Positions 62,465 through 64,000 of a stretch of DNA of 64,000 nucleotides are shown here, piece after piece. The position numbers and the translations under genes are program-made. The stretch is from Luteibacter sp. OK325 (GTDB lineage Bacteria > Pseudomonadota > Gammaproteobacteria > Xanthomonadales > Rhodanobacteraceae). A model generated the notes under the pieces. The model saw nothing but the letters and a program-made list of their open reading frames with translations, searched no databases and had not been told where the DNA came from. The stretch spans positions 124,001-188,000 of the forward strand of contig NZ_QAOX01000005.1 in assembly GCF_003050935.1 (NCBI RefSeq). The letters run 5' to 3'. Within the stretch, counting starts at the first letter, position 1, and the number at the start of each line of letters is the position of its first letter.

Positions 62465-64000
62465 TCAGGTCAAGCGGAGTTCGTGTGTCGCCGGACCCAA
62501 TTCGTCGATCGGTACCGGCCGGGAGAAGAAGAAGCCCTGCATCGACGTGCACTCCTCGTCGAGCAGCCAGCGACGCTGACGGTCGGTCTCCACGCCCTCG
62601 GCGACCACCTCGAGGTTGAGGCTGCGGGCGAGGAAGACGATCGAGCGGCAGATGGAGGCGTCCACGTCGTCCTGCAGGAGCGCGCTGGTGAAGTGCCTGT
62701 CGATCTTGATCTTGTCCAGCGGCAACCGCGACAGATACGTCAGGTTCGAGTAGCCGGTACCGAAGTCGTCCAGCGCGATGCTCACACCCATCGCGCGCAG
62801 CTCATGCAAGGTGCGAATGGCCCGCGCAGGCTCATTCATGAAGGCGCTTTCGGTCAGCTCCAGTTCCAGCAGCGACGCACTCGCGCCCGTCTCCGCCAGC
62901 GCCTGCCGCACTTCAGCCACGAGATCGACGTGTACCAGTTGCTGCGCCGAGATATTCACCGCGATCCGGCAGTCGGCACCCAGCAATCCCGCGATGCGAC
63001 GTTGTTGCCGGCATGCCTCGCGCAAGACCCACTGACCGATCTGCACGATGGCGCCAGTTTCTTCCAGCAAGGGCACCAGCTTGTCGGGCGTGCCGAGATC
63101 TCCCGGCGCAGACGGCCAGCGCAGCAGGGCCTCCACACCGATGACGCGGCCGTCGTCGCCGGCGTGCTGGGTCTGCCATGCCAGCGCGAGCTCATTGTCG
63201 AGATTGGCGCCGGATAAGCGCGACAACACGGTAAGGCGGGCCATGGCGGTTGCATGCATGTCGGCGGAATAACGCTTCCATGTATGTCGCCCCGACCGCT
63301 TCGCGTCGTACATCGCCGTGTCGGCGTTACGAATAAGCGTGTCCGCATCCGAACCATCGCGTGTGGCGAAGGCGACACCGATACTGCACTTCAGGCGTTG
63401 CACCGAACCGCCCACTTCCAGGGGCTCTTCAATGGCGCTCTGGATGCGCGGCAGCACGTCGAGTGCGCGTGCCGGCGAACAGCTGAAGGGCAGCATCGCG
63501 ACGAACTCGTCGCCGCCGAAGCGGCCGATGTGACCGAGGCCGTCGAGCACGTCGCCCAGCTTGAGTGTCACGTCGCGCAGCACCTGGTCACCCAGCGCGT
63601 GGCCGAGCGCGTCGTTGATGAACTTGAAATGATCCAGGTCGATGAACAGCACCATGAGGCCCGAGCCGTCGCGCTGAGATTGCCGGATCAGATGCTCCAG
63701 CTTCTCGCGCAGCGCGCGACGGTTGGGCAGGCCGGTGAGCTCGTCGTGCGTCGCCTGGTGGTTCAGTCGTTCTTCGTAGCGGCGCTGCTGCGTCACGTCG
63801 CGCACGATCGCCAGCGTGCCGCGTCCGCGGGAATCGCGGTAGTCCGAGAGCGCCAGCTCGGCCTCGAACGGCATGCCCTCTTCGGGGTTCAGCCACGCGG
63901 TCACACTGGTGCCTTCGGGCGTTCCACCGCGCATTGCCTCGAGCGCATCGGCATCCATGAATTCCGCCGCGTGACGGCCGACCAGGGTCGCGCCGTCGTG
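62465..64000 (-). CDS. PAS-GGDEF-EAL cyclic-di-GMP protein, partial (5' end outside window)
   Basis: About 511 residues are present and the frame is open through the right edge, so the N terminus is missing. Order is PAS-like (about 1-80, ending IVRDVTQQRRYEERLN), GGDEF (about 85-245, intact RFGGDEFVAML) and EAL (about 260-505). The EAL domain has GVEALLRW, NISAQQL, LELTES, DDFGTGYSN, KIDRHF and EGVE, so the phosphodiesterase site looks complete. No RxxD inhibitory site precedes GGDEF. Both activities are possible; the balance between c-di-GMP synthesis and breakdown cannot be read from sequence. Confidence 0.93.
   Translation of the reverse strand, partial: HDGATLVGRHAAEFMDADALEAMRGGTPEGTSVTAWLNPEEGMPFEAELALSDYRDSRGRGTLAIVRDVTQQRRYEERLNHQATHDELTGLPNRRALREKLEHLIRQSQRDGSGLMVLFIDLDHFKFINDALGHALGDQVLRDVTLKLGDVLDGLGHIGRFGGDEFVAMLPFSCSPARALDVLPRIQSAIEEPLEVGGSVQRLKCSIGVAFATRDGSDADTLIRNADTAMYDAKRSGRHTWKRYSADMHATAMARLTVLSRLSGANLDNELALAWQTQHAGDDGRVIGVEALLRWPSAPGDLGTPDKLVPLLEETGAIVQIGQWVLREACRQQRRIAGLLGADCRIAVNISAQQLVHVDLVAEVRQALAETGASASLLELELTESAFMNEPARAIRTLHELRAMGVSIALDDFGTGYSNLTYLSRLPLDKIKIDRHFTSALLQDDVDASICRSIVFLARSLNLEVVAEGVETDRQRRWLLDEECTSMQGFFFSRPVPIDELGPATHELRLT

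Overview
The window is high-GC DNA with dense, mostly non-overlapping genes, and it reads as a chromosomal segment of a Lysobacterales/Xanthomonadales-type gammaproteobacterium (probably Rhodanobacteraceae, such as Luteibacter or Dyella). That placement is inferred from three things: a Xanthomonad-style GlcNAc cluster with FucP-type MFS, LacI and GntR regulators, a large TonB receptor and a zwf-pgl-edd-eda operon; TonB-dependent carbohydrate uptake beside GH3 and GH20 enzymes; and the family of GTGGGAGCCG-type REP hairpins. No tRNA, rRNA, CRISPR array, complete prophage or complete insertion sequence was seen.

Layout. 1-8,300: a CopA-type multicopper oxidase cut by the left edge, a fimbrial tip adhesin, LigD, a YihG-like acyltransferase, a subclass B3 metallo-beta-lactamase and a PepSY-TM protein behind a Fur-like box. 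8,200-17,700: an HD hydrolase divergent from a GlxA-type regulator, an orphan response regulator, a DUF72 protein, an SDR/LysR pair, a PIN protein coupled to a luciferase-like monooxygenase, pirin and nicotinamide phosphoribosyltransferase. 17,800-24,250: envelope genes (LTA-synthase-like enzyme, and mprF overlapping a VirJ/AcvB-like hydrolase), followed by a structured region that looks like a terminated small RNA and a small membrane protein. 24,400-31,900: outer-membrane transporter-like protein, GH3 glucosidase, Lhr helicase.

32,000-51,700 is the metabolic core. A lipoprotein GH20 hexosaminidase and a TonB receptor would handle chito-oligosaccharides outside and in the periplasm. The MFS transporter brings in the sugar, a glucokinase-family kinase phosphorylates it, and NagA and NagB-II convert GlcNAc-6-P to fructose-6-P. 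The zwf-pgl-edd-eda operon supplies the Entner-Doudoroff route. LacI and GntR regulators are embedded, with matching operator-like palindromes and repeats in the two divergent promoter regions. A NYN-domain protein preceded by two identical 32-bp direct repeats interrupts this core and looks acquired.

51,700-64,000: a cobalamin riboswitch with its own terminator in front of btuB, a solo RND efflux permease, MATE plus DUF2239, a second LysR/SDR divergent pair around a 26-bp palindrome, a DODA-type dioxygenase and a PAS-GGDEF-EAL protein cut by the right edge. REP hairpins fill most convergent or operon-end gaps. Between the hexosaminidase and TonB receptor genes lies a 0.65-kb composite inverted repeat.
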